From Fontibacter flavus (GTDB lineage Bacteria; Bacteroidota; Bacteroidia; Cytophagales; Cyclobacteriaceae), in assembly GCF_042432905.1 (NCBI RefSeq), contig NZ_JBHLWI010000049.1, positions 1 to 40,858 of the forward strand: a DNA stretch of 40,858 nucleotides. The letters run 5' to 3'. Every line of letters starts with the position of its first letter. Positions within the stretch are counted from its first letter, which is position 1. Position numbers and translations under genes: made by a program. Shown here piece after piece: positions 7,119 to 16,367 of this stretch. The notes below the pieces were generated by a model. That model was not told where the DNA came from and did no database searches. It saw only the letters and a program-made list of their open reading frames with translations.

Positions 7119-7778
7119 TTAAACATCTATTGCTAGTGAGTCAATGTTCATCCCGCCTAGATCATAGATTTCAGTGATGTCTTTCAGGATATTTTTGAAA
7201 TCAATTTTAAGATCTATCAACTTACCTGAAGCGACATCAAAAACCCAACCGTGTATTTTCATACCCCTATTACGAACAGCTTTTTGAACAACAGCGGTTT
7301 TAAGTACATTAACACATTGTTCCTGTACGTTTAATTCAACAAGTCTATTGTACCTTTTATTTTCATCCTCAATATTGTTTAATTCTTTTCTATGAAGCCT
7401 GTACACATCGCGGATATTTCTCAACCAAGGATTTAGGATACCTAAATCCGCGGAATTCATAGCTGCTTTAACCCCTCCACAAAAATAATGACCGCATATG
7501 ACTACATGGTCTACTTTAAGATTTTCAACTGCATAAGTTAAAACTGACATTAAATTGAGATCTATGCTGATGACCATATTGGCGATGTTTCGGTGAACAA
7601 ATACTTCACCAGGCTGAACACCCATCAGATCTTCTGCTGTAACTCTACTATCTGAACATCCTATGTACAAAATGTCAGGATTCTGTCCTTTTGCTAGTTC
7701 CGTGAAATAATCTGGATCTTTTTCAAGTTTTGCAGTAATCCATTCTTCGTTGTTTTTAAAAACTTTGCTTAATTCCAT
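7119..7778 (-). CDS. Beta-class carbonic anhydrase
   Basis: Catalyses reversible hydration of CO2 to bicarbonate with a zinc ion. At 219 residues it is normal for the class. All zinc and active-site residues are visible: C41, D43 and R45 in the CSDSR motif, and H97 and C100 in CGHYFCGGV. The VFVHRNIANMV segment (59-69) is also conserved. No signal peptide, so it is cytoplasmic. It is transcribed in the same direction as the DCC oxidoreductase upstream (81 bp gap) and ends in a strong terminator before fabD. Bicarbonate supply to acetyl-CoA carboxylase is a common role for such enzymes and would fit the neighbouring fabD, but nothing here proves the link. Confidence 0.95.
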   Translation of the reverse strand: MELSKVFKNNEEWITAKLEKDPDYFTELAKGQNPDILYIGCSDSRVTAEDLMGVQPGEVFVHRNIANMVISIDLNLMSVLTYAVENLKVDHVVICGHYFCGGVKAAMNSADLGILNPWLRNIRDVYRLHRKELNNIEDENKRYNRLVELNVQEQCVNVLKTAVVQKAVRNRGMKIHGWVFDVASGKLIDLKIDFKNILKDITEIYDLGGMNIDSLAIDV

Positions 7779-7859
7779 TTTTTGCCTTTTGTTTTAATAA
7801 TTATACGTTAAAAGTGAAAAAATAGCAAATGGATTATAGACTAAGTCCCTTTTACCTGA

Positions 7860-8282
7860 TCAAAGGTCATTCGGGCTGAGGAATTTTTGTTTTTCTTCCT
7901 CATTTGGTAGGCGACAGGTTTCCTTTTTGCCGAACCATTTGTATCTGTTTCGGGCTATCCAATCATAGATAGGATCTCTGATAAAATCAGGTATGATGAC
8001 AAGTCCATAAAAGAGTGGCCAAAAGGCGTTCAGCTTTCGGCTGATTTCTAAGGCGGCCCTGCTTTTATAAAAAACATGTTTTCCCCTAATTAAAACCAGA
8101 GAGTCCAAATAATTTTCTTTTATCTGATAATCTTTGAGTAAGGGCTTGACTGTTTCGTCTTGTAAGGAGGCTACTTTGAAGCAGTCATTTTTATCTCTTT
8201 TGATAATAAAATCAACGGCGCCATTGCATAGGTTGCAGACGCCATCGAAAAGAATAATATCATGTTTTTCCAGAATACTCAC
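7860..8282 (-). CDS. DCC-family thiol-disulfide oxidoreductase-like protein
   Basis: A 140-residue protein of the DCC family (DUF393), named after the DxxCxxC N-terminal motif seen here as DGVCNLCN (residues 13-20, C16 and C19). The middle contains the family's second conserved region, including LVLIRG and KSRAALEI, and the C-terminal YDWIARNRYKWFG. The fold is thioredoxin-like; biochemical roles are poorly defined. No signal peptide, so it is probably cytoplasmic. Its ATG overlaps the TGA of the upstream 929-residue secreted protein (ATGA), indicating translational coupling in one mRNA. The pairing with a cysteine-rich exported protein is discussed in the findings. Confidence 0.88.
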   Translation of the reverse strand: MSILEKHDIILFDGVCNLCNGAVDFIIKRDKNDCFKVASLQDETVKPLLKDYQIKENYLDSLVLIRGKHVFYKSRAALEISRKLNAFWPLFYGLVIIPDFIRDPIYDWIARNRYKWFGKKETCRLPNEEEKQKFLSPNDL

Positions 8283-11068
8283 CTCAGAATCTGAACGGTT
8301 CCTTTAAGTTTCTTTTCCCTTAATGCAGGATCCAGTGCATCAAATTTTACAGTAGCCGAATAAAAATATGTACCAGCAGGTAATTGATTGCCATTTTTGT
8401 CGGTGCCATCCCATCTGATATAAATGTCATTTTCATTTGCTGAAAGACTATTATAAGAGAATACCTCAACACCCCATCTGTTTACAATGAAAATTTCCAG
8501 GCCTAGGACGAATCTTGGGCATTTTCCAAATGGGTTGTCAAAAGCCATAAATGTATCATTGATACCGTCTCCATTTGGAGTGAAGGCATTCGGTAATTCA
8601 TAATTAGGACAATTGTCCACACAGACAATGTTGCTTGGTTCACTTTCATTTCCGGACCTGTCTACTGCTGTGATATAATAACAGCCTCGGTAGTTAGGTA
8701 AATTCGTAATTCTGGCCTGAAGCTCGAAAGGTGAATAAGTGCCCACCAAATTAAACTGAGTATCTTCGCCATCAGGAGTAAAATACAACCTGAAGAAATT
8801 AAGTTCATCATCACAGCTGCCTGAGAAATCAGGCAACCAACTTAATTCATGTTCAAAACTAGAGAATCCACAAACCTTGTCATCAAGGAAGGCGGTACAT
8901 TCTGGCCCTTCAAAGGTTAGGACCGGTGGACAAGGAAGTCTATCATCATCAGGTCTTGCACAGATTATTTGTGATTTATTTTCCAAAGGATATTCAATCA
9001 TATCCACATTGTACCTTCCTTTGGTAATAACATAATAGCAATACTCTATTTCCTTTTTTAAAGTGACCCCATTATGGCTGCCATCATCGAAAAAGGTGAA
9101 GCCATTAACAGTTGGGTCAACTTCTCCGATCAGGACGAAGTTTTCTGAATCCTGTGCTTCTGCGTCTGTTCTGTTTCTGTAGACTTCATGTTTGAAATCA
9201 GATACTTGATTATTCCAAGGGACATTAAAGTCCCAATTGAGTTCGATCGCCTCATTAATAATGGTGGGTGAAAGCCTCACTGAAGATGCCGAACTTGAAC
9301 TGTCTATTGTGGTGTTATTTTCTTTTAAAATGACTTTGTAATTATAGACAAGGTTTTCTGTGTTCAGCCCAGTATCTGTAAATACTGTATCGGAAGTAGT
9401 GATGACAGATACCCTGTTTTGGCTACCTGTAAATCCTGTATTCCGTAGAAGTTCGTAAGTAAACGGCCCAGGGAATTGTGTACGGTCAATGTCATATGGA
9501 GGTGTCCAACGTACAAAAATCTGACCCGAATCCACGTCAGTTGCCTCAATACTTACATTGGTGATCAGAGGGACATCAACATCAACTGTGATACAAATTT
9601 CCTCCGATACAATACTTTCCCCAAGTCTTGGAGCAGGGTAAGCCGCTACCAATCTATAACAATATGTATTTCCCGGAGCTAATCCCTCGCCATTATTGGT
9701 GTCCAAAAATTCGAATACACCCATATTGGTAGTTCCCACCAATTCATAACCTGCTCTAATACCGGTTTCGCATGAATCTGGTTCGTAGGGGTTTGAATTG
9801 AGTCTTCTCCAAACCTGCATGGTTGAAGCAGTTGAACCGCATGAATAAGGTTCCCATGATACAACAGCAGATCTGCTCTGACCCTGTTCGATATCCTCAA
9901 TCACAGGAGGTGGTCCTACTACTTTTATATTCCATGTTTTTATATCCACCAGGGATGGTCCCGATGTAGGCTGATCAGAGATTCTGATTCTCACTTGATA
10001 TTCCCTTTCCCTGACATGGTTACAGACAGTTTGCCAGTTGAAAGTAATGATGCCGGGACTTGGTTGAAAAAGGGATACGGGAGAGTAAGAAGCTGGAGAA
10101 GAAGATATTTCTATAGGGTCTCCAAAGACTTCAATCCTGATAGGGTCACCATCAGGGTCAGAGCCTTGTATGATTTCTTCAATTCTGGTTCCGGCCACCA
10201 CGCAAAGGTCAGGGGGGAGGATTAATTCAGGTCTTCTGTTGTTGGTGTTTTCGATAATGATCTGCATATCCCTGACCACATAACCTATCATGACATATTC
10301 ACCACCAATTTTTCTCCATTCCTGTATCTGAAATGCAATATTGTACTGACCTGCTAATCCAGGAGCATCCCAGATCAAGTCTCCAGTAATAGGATCCATG
10401 GAAATAAAAGGATTAGGAGAACCATCTTCTCTATTGAAGCTGAATTCCCCAGAAGCAGGACTTCTGTAATTGTTCACAAACCTTTGAAATCCAAGTTTAG
10501 GCCTTACAGTAAGCTCATCAAAAAAATATGCCAAGCTGTCCCCGTCGGGATCGTAGGCACCTGGATTATGGATATACCTGACATTTACCCCTCCATTGTC
10601 CACTGGCGGAATAGTTAAAATAGGGGAATTGTTGATACCAACAAAAGGATCGATGGTAATCATCGTTTCGATATAAAATGGGGTATCAACCGAATTATCC
10701 ATGTTCAGGGTGTTGTCATTCCTGTTAAATTCCCTGAACCTGATCACATACTGTCCAGGGCCTTGATAAGTATGGGTAATCACGAAAGTGTTTTTTTCAA
10801 TTTGATTACCTAAAGGTTCTACCACAACAACATCACTTTCCGTATTCAAACTTACTTCTCTACCATCTCCAAAATCGATGTCCCCAGGTCCGAAAATCAC
10901 ATTGGATCTTGTGTCTGTGTACCCGACTACGGTAATTCTGTAGGTGAGGCTTTGTGTATTGACTCGTTCAGCGGTAATTTCCCCAGCCCTAATGTGGGTA
11001 GCAAAAGTTGGATTTACTGTGAGAGAAATCAAACAAAAAACTAAGAATAAGGAATATAGATATTTCAT
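8279..11068 (-). CDS. Large type IX secreted protein with gliding-motility-associated C-terminal domain
   Basis: A 929-residue surface or secreted protein. Residues 1-23 are a signal peptide ending in TFAT. The N-terminal half has PKD/cadherin-like beta-sandwich repeats; DPDGDSLAYFF near 170 and SDPDGDPIRIEVFG near 310 are typical. The middle (about 400-780) looks like fibronectin type III modules, each with a Y-x-Y strand and conserved cysteines. The last about 90 residues are the type B sorting domain: PNAFTPNGDGINDTF, then IVNRWGVEVF, WDGTDKNGNQLPAGTYFY and a basic GTVQILR end. This directs export through the type IX system and attachment to the outer surface. The mature part has about 16 cysteines, many in the C-terminal half. 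Ligand and exact role unknown. The DCC gene downstream overlaps by 4 bp. Confidence 0.92.
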   Translation of the reverse strand: MKYLYSLFLVFCLISLTVNPTFATHIRAGEITAERVNTQSLTYRITVVGYTDTRSNVIFGPGDIDFGDGREVSLNTESDVVVVEPLGNQIEKNTFVITHTYQGPGQYVIRFREFNRNDNTLNMDNSVDTPFYIETMITIDPFVGINNSPILTIPPVDNGGVNVRYIHNPGAYDPDGDSLAYFFDELTVRPKLGFQRFVNNYRSPASGEFSFNREDGSPNPFISMDPITGDLIWDAPGLAGQYNIAFQIQEWRKIGGEYVMIGYVVRDMQIIIENTNNRRPELILPPDLCVVAGTRIEEIIQGSDPDGDPIRIEVFGDPIEISSSPASYSPVSLFQPSPGIITFNWQTVCNHVREREYQVRIRISDQPTSGPSLVDIKTWNIKVVGPPPVIEDIEQGQSRSAVVSWEPYSCGSTASTMQVWRRLNSNPYEPDSCETGIRAGYELVGTTNMGVFEFLDTNNGEGLAPGNTYCYRLVAAYPAPRLGESIVSEEICITVDVDVPLITNVSIEATDVDSGQIFVRWTPPYDIDRTQFPGPFTYELLRNTGFTGSQNRVSVITTSDTVFTDTGLNTENLVYNYKVILKENNTTIDSSSSASSVRLSPTIINEAIELNWDFNVPWNNQVSDFKHEVYRNRTDAEAQDSENFVLIGEVDPTVNGFTFFDDGSHNGVTLKKEIEYCYYVITKGRYNVDMIEYPLENKSQIICARPDDDRLPCPPVLTFEGPECTAFLDDKVCGFSSFEHELSWLPDFSGSCDDELNFFRLYFTPDGEDTQFNLVGTYSPFELQARITNLPNYRGCYYITAVDRSGNESEPSNIVCVDNCPNYELPNAFTPNGDGINDTFMAFDNPFGKCPRFVLGLEIFIVNRWGVEVFSYNSLSANENDIYIRWDGTDKNGNQLPAGTYFYSATVKFDALDPALREKKLKGTVQILR

Positions 11069-11247
11069 GAACTATAGACTTTGCTTTTGACTATATACGA
11101 AAGTAATTAAATCAGGATGAAATTATTGTATTTATTCAAACAATAAAAATAAACAGTTGGTTAGAAAATATGTAAAGAAAGAAGAGATGTGACAAAAATC
11201 ACACTATTTAGAACGTTTTAAAATAAGTTCAAACGATTGTGCATGCA

Positions 11248-11278
11248 TTGTTTACTAAGCTTTACAAATGTAAATTTG
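11248..11278 (+). promoter_or_regulatory. Promoter of the sdhCAB operon
   Basis: TTG (11248-11250), a 20-bp spacer and TAAATTTG (11271-11278) match the Bacteroidota housekeeping consensus closely. The start of sdhC lies 50 bp downstream, leaving a short leader. Confidence 0.75.
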
Positions 11279-11327
11279 GCGGCATAGAAATGAACCATAA
11301 ATCAATCGAACACTTAAGCAAAAGTAT

Positions 11328-12014
11328 ATGAGTTGGGTATCAAAAACCTTTAACAGCACCCTGGGTAAAAAACTCTTAATGGCCCTAACGGGATTGTTTC
11401 TGATTCTTTTCCTTGTAGGACATGTTTCAGGAAACACTTTATTATTCAAAAATGATGGAGGTCAGGCGTTTAATGAATATGCCAAATTCATGACGACTAA
11501 TCCATTTGTCAAAATCTTATCTTATGTGACCTATATTTCAGTTTTGGTCCATGTGGTTTATGCAATCTTCCTAAGCAGACGAAACAAATCTGCCAGACCG
11601 GTTGGTTACGCCGTTAGCAAGGCGGCTACCAATTCCTCTTGGAACTCCAGAAACATGGGGATTTTAGGTACGATTATCTTGATTTTCTTGGTAATCCACC
11701 TTCAGGGATTCTGGTATCAGATGCATTGGGGAGATGTACCAATGGTGGAATATAATGGCGAGCAGTACAAAGACCTTTTTACTATAGTGCAATTCGCATT
11801 TCAGGCCGAATGGTTGGTGGCTTTGTATGTAATATCCATGGTCATGCTAGGTTTTCACCTTGCTCATGGATTTGAAAGCGCATTTCAGACGCTTGGTTTA
11901 AATCACGTCAAGTATTCTCCAGCCATAAAGAAACTTGGCTTGTTATTTAGCATAATTGTACCAGCACTTTTTGCAAGCATGCCTTTGTATATCTATTTCT
12001 CATCAATGAATTAA
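11328..12014 (+). CDS. sdhC: Succinate dehydrogenase cytochrome b subunit
   Basis: Membrane anchor of respiratory complex II / fumarate reductase, which binds haem and passes electrons to menaquinone. At 228 residues with five hydrophobic segments (about 15-33, 62-82, 108-128, 160-182 and 203-224), it fits the one-subunit di-heme type found in Bacteroidota and Bacillus. Likely haem ligands are H32, H75, H124 and H177, one in each of four helices (H180 is an alternative). It is the first gene of an operon: sdhA starts 12 bp after its stop. Which direction the enzyme runs in the cell cannot be read from the sequence. Confidence 0.95.
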   Translation: MSWVSKTFNSTLGKKLLMALTGLFLILFLVGHVSGNTLLFKNDGGQAFNEYAKFMTTNPFVKILSYVTYISVLVHVVYAIFLSRRNKSARPVGYAVSKAATNSSWNSRNMGILGTIILIFLVIHLQGFWYQMHWGDVPMVEYNGEQYKDLFTIVQFAFQAEWLVALYVISMVMLGFHLAHGFESAFQTLGLNHVKYSPAIKKLGLLFSIIVPALFASMPLYIYFSSMN

Positions 12015-12026
12015 ACAATTGCAAGT

Positions 12027-13961
12027 ATGATTCTAGATTCAAAAATTCCTGAAGGCCCTTTAGCGGAAAAGTGGTCAAAACATAAATTCAATGTCAAGCT
12101 GGTCAACCCTGCAAACAAGCGTAAGTACGATGTTATAGTTGTGGGTACAGGATTGGCAGGTGCTTCAGCTGCAGCATCTTTGGCTGAACTTGGTTATAAT
12201 GTAAAAGCTTTTTGCTTCCAGGATAGCCCAAGAAGAGCGCACTCCATCGCTGCGCAGGGGGGTATTAATGCGGCCAAAAATTATCAGAACGATGGTGACT
12301 CTGTTTACAGATTGTTTTATGACACCATCAAAGGTGGTGACTACAGAGCCAGGGAAGCCAATGTTTACAGATTAGCAGAAGTTTCTGTTAATATAATTGA
12401 TCAGTGTGTGGCCCAAGGCGTGCCTTTCGCACGTGAATACGGGGGATTGTTGGCCAACCGTTCATTCGGAGGTGCTCAGGTATCTCGAACATTTTATGCT
12501 AGAGGTCAGACCGGACAGCAGTTGTTGTTGGGTGCTTATTCTGCATTGAGCCGTCAAGTGGCAAATGGTAAGGTAAAGCTTTACCCAAGAACTGAAATGA
12601 TGGATTTGGTTTTGGTAGATGGAAAAGCCAGAGGTATTGTTACCCGTAACTTGATCACAGGAGCTGTTGAATCACATAGTGCACATGCGGTATTGTTATG
12701 TACAGGAGGATATGGTAACGTATTCTTCCTGTCCACAAACGCGATGGGTTCCAATGTAACAGCAGCATGGAGAGCGCATAAAAAAGGCGCTTTGATGGCT
12801 AATCCTTGCTATACGCAGATTCACCCTACTTGTATTCCTGTTTCCGGAGATCATCAGTCAAAACTGACTTTGATGTCTGAATCCTTGAGAAATGATGGTA
12901 GGGTATGGGTTCCAGCATCAGCTGAAGTGGCTGAAAAATTAAGAAAGGGCCAGATAAAGGCTAACGACATCAAAGAAGAAGACAGAGACTACTTCCTAGA
13001 AAGAAAGTATCCTTCTTTTGGAAACCTTGTACCTCGAGACGTGGCTTCAAGAAATGCCAAATATGTCTGTGATGAAGGCCGAGGGGTAAATGAAACCGGC
13101 GAAGCGGTATTCCTTGATTTTAGGGATGCGATCATCAGAGACGGTAAGGAAGTGATTGAAGCGAAGTATGGCAACTTGTTTGATATGTATCAGCAAATCA
13201 CTGGTGAAGATCCATATAAAGTTCCAATGATGATCTATCCTGCTGTGCATTACACCATGGGTGGTCTTTGGGTAGATTATAACCTAATGACCAATGTGCC
13301 TGGCTTATATGCTTTGGGTGAAGCGAATTTCTCTGACCATGGAGCCAATAGGTTAGGTGCTTCTGCATTGATGCAAGGACTTGCGGATGGGTATTTTGTA
13401 ATTCCTTACACTGTCGGTGATTATTTGGCACAAACCCCTTATGCCAAAATACCTACAGACCATCCTGAATTCCAGAAAGCCGAGGCTGAAGTAAAAGCCA
13501 GAATTCAAAAACTTCTGGATATTCCAGGTGAAAAGACAGTAGATTATTTCCATAAGAAATTAGGTAAGATCATGTGGGATTATTGTGGTATGGCAAGAAC
13601 CGCTGAGGGTTTGACCAAGGCCAAAGGCATGATCAAGGAATTGAAAAAGGAATTCTGGTCTAATGTGAATGTTTTAGGTGCGAATGAAGAATTGAACCAG
13701 TCTTTGGAAAAAGCACATAGGGTAGCGGATTTTCTAGAGTTGGGTGAATTGATGGTTGATGACGCATTGAATAGAAATGAATCTTGTGGTGGTCACTTTA
13801 GGGAGGAATACCAGACTCCTGAAGGCGAGGCCTTGAGAGATGATGAAAACTTCGCATACGTTGCTGCCTGGCAGTATATGGGTGATGGGCAGGAAGAAGT
13901 TTTGCACAAGGAACCGCTTGTGTTTGAAAACGTGAAGTTGACCCAAAGAAGTTATAAGTAA
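12027..13961 (+). CDS. sdhA: Succinate dehydrogenase flavoprotein subunit
   Basis: Catalytic subunit that oxidises succinate to fumarate with covalently bound FAD on the inner face of the membrane. 644 residues, the long form usual in Bacteroidota. The Rossmann motif VVGTGLAGASAAA spans 38-50. H72 in the RRAHSIAAQGGINAA segment is the expected FAD-attachment histidine. Further on, TGGYGNVFFLSTNAMGSN and HPTCIP line the substrate region, and HYTMGGLWVDY and GANRLGASALMQGLADG complete the family pattern. The gene sits between sdhC and sdhB with short gaps (12 and 27 bp). Confidence 0.97.
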   Translation: MILDSKIPEGPLAEKWSKHKFNVKLVNPANKRKYDVIVVGTGLAGASAAASLAELGYNVKAFCFQDSPRRAHSIAAQGGINAAKNYQNDGDSVYRLFYDTIKGGDYRAREANVYRLAEVSVNIIDQCVAQGVPFAREYGGLLANRSFGGAQVSRTFYARGQTGQQLLLGAYSALSRQVANGKVKLYPRTEMMDLVLVDGKARGIVTRNLITGAVESHSAHAVLLCTGGYGNVFFLSTNAMGSNVTAAWRAHKKGALMANPCYTQIHPTCIPVSGDHQSKLTLMSESLRNDGRVWVPASAEVAEKLRKGQIKANDIKEEDRDYFLERKYPSFGNLVPRDVASRNAKYVCDEGRGVNETGEAVFLDFRDAIIRDGKEVIEAKYGNLFDMYQQITGEDPYKVPMMIYPAVHYTMGGLWVDYNLMTNVPGLYALGEANFSDHGANRLGASALMQGLADGYFVIPYTVGDYLAQTPYAKIPTDHPEFQKAEAEVKARIQKLLDIPGEKTVDYFHKKLGKIMWDYCGMARTAEGLTKAKGMIKELKKEFWSNVNVLGANEELNQSLEKAHRVADFLELGELMVDDALNRNESCGGHFREEYQTPEGEALRDDENFAYVAAWQYMGDGQEEVLHKEPLVFENVKLTQRSYK

Positions 13962-13988
13962 TTTACAAGCATTAAACTCGTAAGAGCC

Positions 13989-14738
13989 ATGAATTTAACT
14001 TTGAAAATCTGGAGACAGACAAACAACTCCGACAAAGGAGGTTTTAAAGAATATAAAGTTGCCGATGTTTCCAAGGACATGTCGTTCTTGGAAATGCTTG
14101 ATGTGTTGAATGAGCAGCTTTCTGAAAAAGGAGAAGATCCGGTACACTTCGACCATGACTGTCGTGAAGGTATCTGTGGTATGTGCTCTCTTTATATCAA
14201 TGGAAAGCCTCATGGTCCTCAACAGACCACAACATGTCAGTTGCACATGAGATCTTTTAATGACGGTGAGACCATCACCATCGAGCCATGGAGAGCCTCA
14301 GCTTTCCCTGTGCTGAAAGATCTAGTAGTAGACCGTTCTGCTTTTGATAGAATCATACAGGCAGGAGGTTATGTCTCTGTGAATACAGGAGGTGTGCCTG
14401 ATGCAAATGAGATTCCAATTCCAAAGACAGTTGCAGATCAGGCAATGGATGCTGCTCAGTGTATTGGATGTGGAGCATGTGTAGCTGCATGTAAGAATGC
14501 GTCAGCAATGCTATTTACTTCTGCTAAGATTTCCCAGTTGGCTTTATTGCCACAGGGTCAGGTGGAAAGAAAGAGAAGAGCAGAAAAGATGGTAGCCCAA
14601 ATGGATGCAGAAGGTTTCGGTGCCTGTACCAATACCGGTGCCTGCGAAGCGGAATGTCCTAAAGGAATTAGCATCTCCAATATTGCGAGAATGAACAGAG
14701 AATATTTTACAGCTGTAGTCAGCAGTGAGAATGTTTAA
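13989..14738 (+). CDS. sdhB: Succinate dehydrogenase iron-sulfur subunit
   Basis: Electron-transfer subunit linking the flavoprotein to the haem-bearing membrane subunit. 249 residues. The 2Fe-2S site has C58, C63, C66 and C83 (CREGICGMC..TTC). The 4Fe-4S motif is CIGCGACVAAC (C158, C161, C164), and C168 with the later CTNTGACEAECPKG (C213, C219, C223) completes the 4Fe-4S and 3Fe-4S sets. This is the last gene of the operon, closed by a very strong terminator 25 bp downstream. Confidence 0.97.
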   Translation: MNLTLKIWRQTNNSDKGGFKEYKVADVSKDMSFLEMLDVLNEQLSEKGEDPVHFDHDCREGICGMCSLYINGKPHGPQQTTTCQLHMRSFNDGETITIEPWRASAFPVLKDLVVDRSAFDRIIQAGGYVSVNTGGVPDANEIPIPKTVADQAMDAAQCIGCGACVAACKNASAMLFTSAKISQLALLPQGQVERKRRAEKMVAQMDAEGFGACTNTGACEAECPKGISISNIARMNREYFTAVVSSENV

Positions 14739-14762
14739 TACAGTAATAGTTACTTTAAAAAC

Positions 14763-14790
14763 AAAAAGCCGGACTTGTCCGGCTTTTTTT
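14763..14790 (+). terminator. Terminator of sdhCAB
   Basis: AAAAAGCCGGAC (14763-14774) pairs with GTCCGGCTTTTT (14777-14788), leaving a minimal loop, and a T-run follows. It is symmetrical enough to work both ways. Confidence 0.92.
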
Positions 14791-14874
14791 GTTACTATTT
14801 AAATAAATATTTTCAAAATCCTTATAACGTTCAAATTAGATCTTTTCTTGTTTTTAGGCTAAATTAAATATTAG

Positions 14875-14882
14875 TATCTTTG
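14875..14882 (+). promoter_or_regulatory. Candidate -7 box for the symporter operon
   Basis: TATCTTTG matches TAnnTTTG and lies 50 bp before the symporter start. The nearest TTG (14848-14850) is 24 bp upstream, too far for an ideal spacer. Confidence 0.5.
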
Positions 14883-14932
14883 AAAATTCATATTATTTAA
14901 AAATTTCATCAGATTTAAAAGGAAGGGAGTTC

Positions 14933-16366
14933 ATGCATTACATTGACCTCGGCATTTTTGTCGGGTACATGTTACTGATGCTTGGAGTAGGATACTACTT
15001 TATGCGTCAAAATAAAAACCAGGACGATTATTATGTAGGAGGTAGAGATATTGGGAGTTGGCATATCGGACTCTCCGTGGTGGCTACCGATGTTGGAGGA
15101 GGATTTTCGGTAGGATTGGGAGGTTTAGGCTTTGTAATGGGGCTCTCCGGAAGCTGGATGTTGTTTACAGGACTTTTGGGTGCTTGGCTTGCTGCAGTAG
15201 TATTAATTCCTCGTGTTAAAAGTGATCCTGCCTTTGCTGATTTTTATACCTTCCCGCAGATTTTTAATCATTTGTTCAATCGACATGTAGCCTTAGTGGC
15301 GGCTGTAATCTCCCTGATAGGTTATTTAGGATTTACCTCTTCCCAGTTATTGGCAGGTGCTAAGCTTGCTTCTGGGACTTTTGTGTCATTGGGACTACAG
15401 GAAGCCTTGGTTTTGATGGGAGTTATAGCGGTGGTCTATACTGTTTTGGGAGGGCTTAAAGCTGTCATTTATACTGACACTGTACAATGGATTATTCTGA
15501 TGTTGGGTTTTATCCTCATCGGACTTCCTGTAGCTTATTTTCATGTTGGTGGCTGGGATTCTATCCGAGCCACACTTCCGGATTCTTATTTCTCCTTTTC
15601 CAATTTAAGGTGGCAGGATCTTGCCAACTGGGGTATTACCATTATACCGATCTGGTTTATTGGGATGACCTTGTACCAAAGAATTTTTGCCAGTAGAGAT
15701 GTGAAGTCAGCCAAAAAAGCCTGGTTTATTGCTGGATTTTTCGAATGGCCCATCATGGCCTTTATGGGTGTTTCCTTGGGTCTGCTTTCCAAAGTGGCTT
15801 TTGAGCAAGGTCTTTTAATCATTGATCTGGATGTGATGGACCCAGAAATGGGATTGCCCATTTTATTGAGGACTATTTTACCGCCGGGAATTCTTGGACT
15901 GATGATGGCAGCCTATTTTTCTGCGGTACTTTCCACTGCTGATTCCTGTTTGATGGCTGCTTCTGGCAACTTAAGCACAGATGTCTTTGGTTCTTGGTTG
16001 CGTCCCAAAAAAGAAAATACCCAGATCCGTTATAGCCAATTGTTCACTTTGCTACTTGGTATCTTTGCGTTGATGCTTGCCCTGCAAATGACCAATGTTT
16101 TGGACCTGATGCTGTACAGTTATGCCTTTATGGTTTCAGGCCTCTTGGTGCCTATTTTGTTTGGTCTGTTTACCAAATACCGGAATCCTCAAGCTGCCAT
16201 TACTGCCATGATCGCAGGTGGAGGGGTGACAGCATTGCTTGGCATGATGGATTTGGAGCTGTTTTTGGACTTAGATCCAAATTTTTTCGGAGTTTTCACC
16301 TCTTTAGCAATGTATTTGCTTGTAAGTGTAGTGTATAAAATTAAAAATCAAAATAAAATCAACTAA
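14933..16366 (+). CDS. Sodium:solute symporter (SSS family)
   Basis: A 477-residue inner-membrane transporter that moves a small solute into the cell with sodium. Its 13 or so hydrophobic segments run through the whole length and it begins with the SSS signature region (DLGIFVGYMLLMLG, then YYVGGRDIGSWHIG near 33-46). The VVATDVGGGFSVG stretch (50-62) and the later SAVLSTADSCLMAASGN (about 329-345) are typical of the family; the latter helix usually contributes to the second sodium site. Substrates range over sugars, amino acids, vitamins and carboxylates and cannot be fixed here. The start is well supported by an unusually strong Shine-Dalgarno stretch, AAGGAAGGGAG, just upstream. The acetyltransferase gene begins one base after its stop, so the three genes form one transcript. 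Confidence 0.92.
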   Translation: MHYIDLGIFVGYMLLMLGVGYYFMRQNKNQDDYYVGGRDIGSWHIGLSVVATDVGGGFSVGLGGLGFVMGLSGSWMLFTGLLGAWLAAVVLIPRVKSDPAFADFYTFPQIFNHLFNRHVALVAAVISLIGYLGFTSSQLLAGAKLASGTFVSLGLQEALVLMGVIAVVYTVLGGLKAVIYTDTVQWIILMLGFILIGLPVAYFHVGGWDSIRATLPDSYFSFSNLRWQDLANWGITIIPIWFIGMTLYQRIFASRDVKSAKKAWFIAGFFEWPIMAFMGVSLGLLSKVAFEQGLLIIDLDVMDPEMGLPILLRTILPPGILGLMMAAYFSAVLSTADSCLMAASGNLSTDVFGSWLRPKKENTQIRYSQLFTLLLGIFALMLALQMTNVLDLMLYSYAFMVSGLLVPILFGLFTKYRNPQAAITAMIAGGGVTALLGMMDLELFLDLDPNFFGVFTSLAMYLLVSVVYKIKNQNKIN

Positions 16367-16367
16367 T

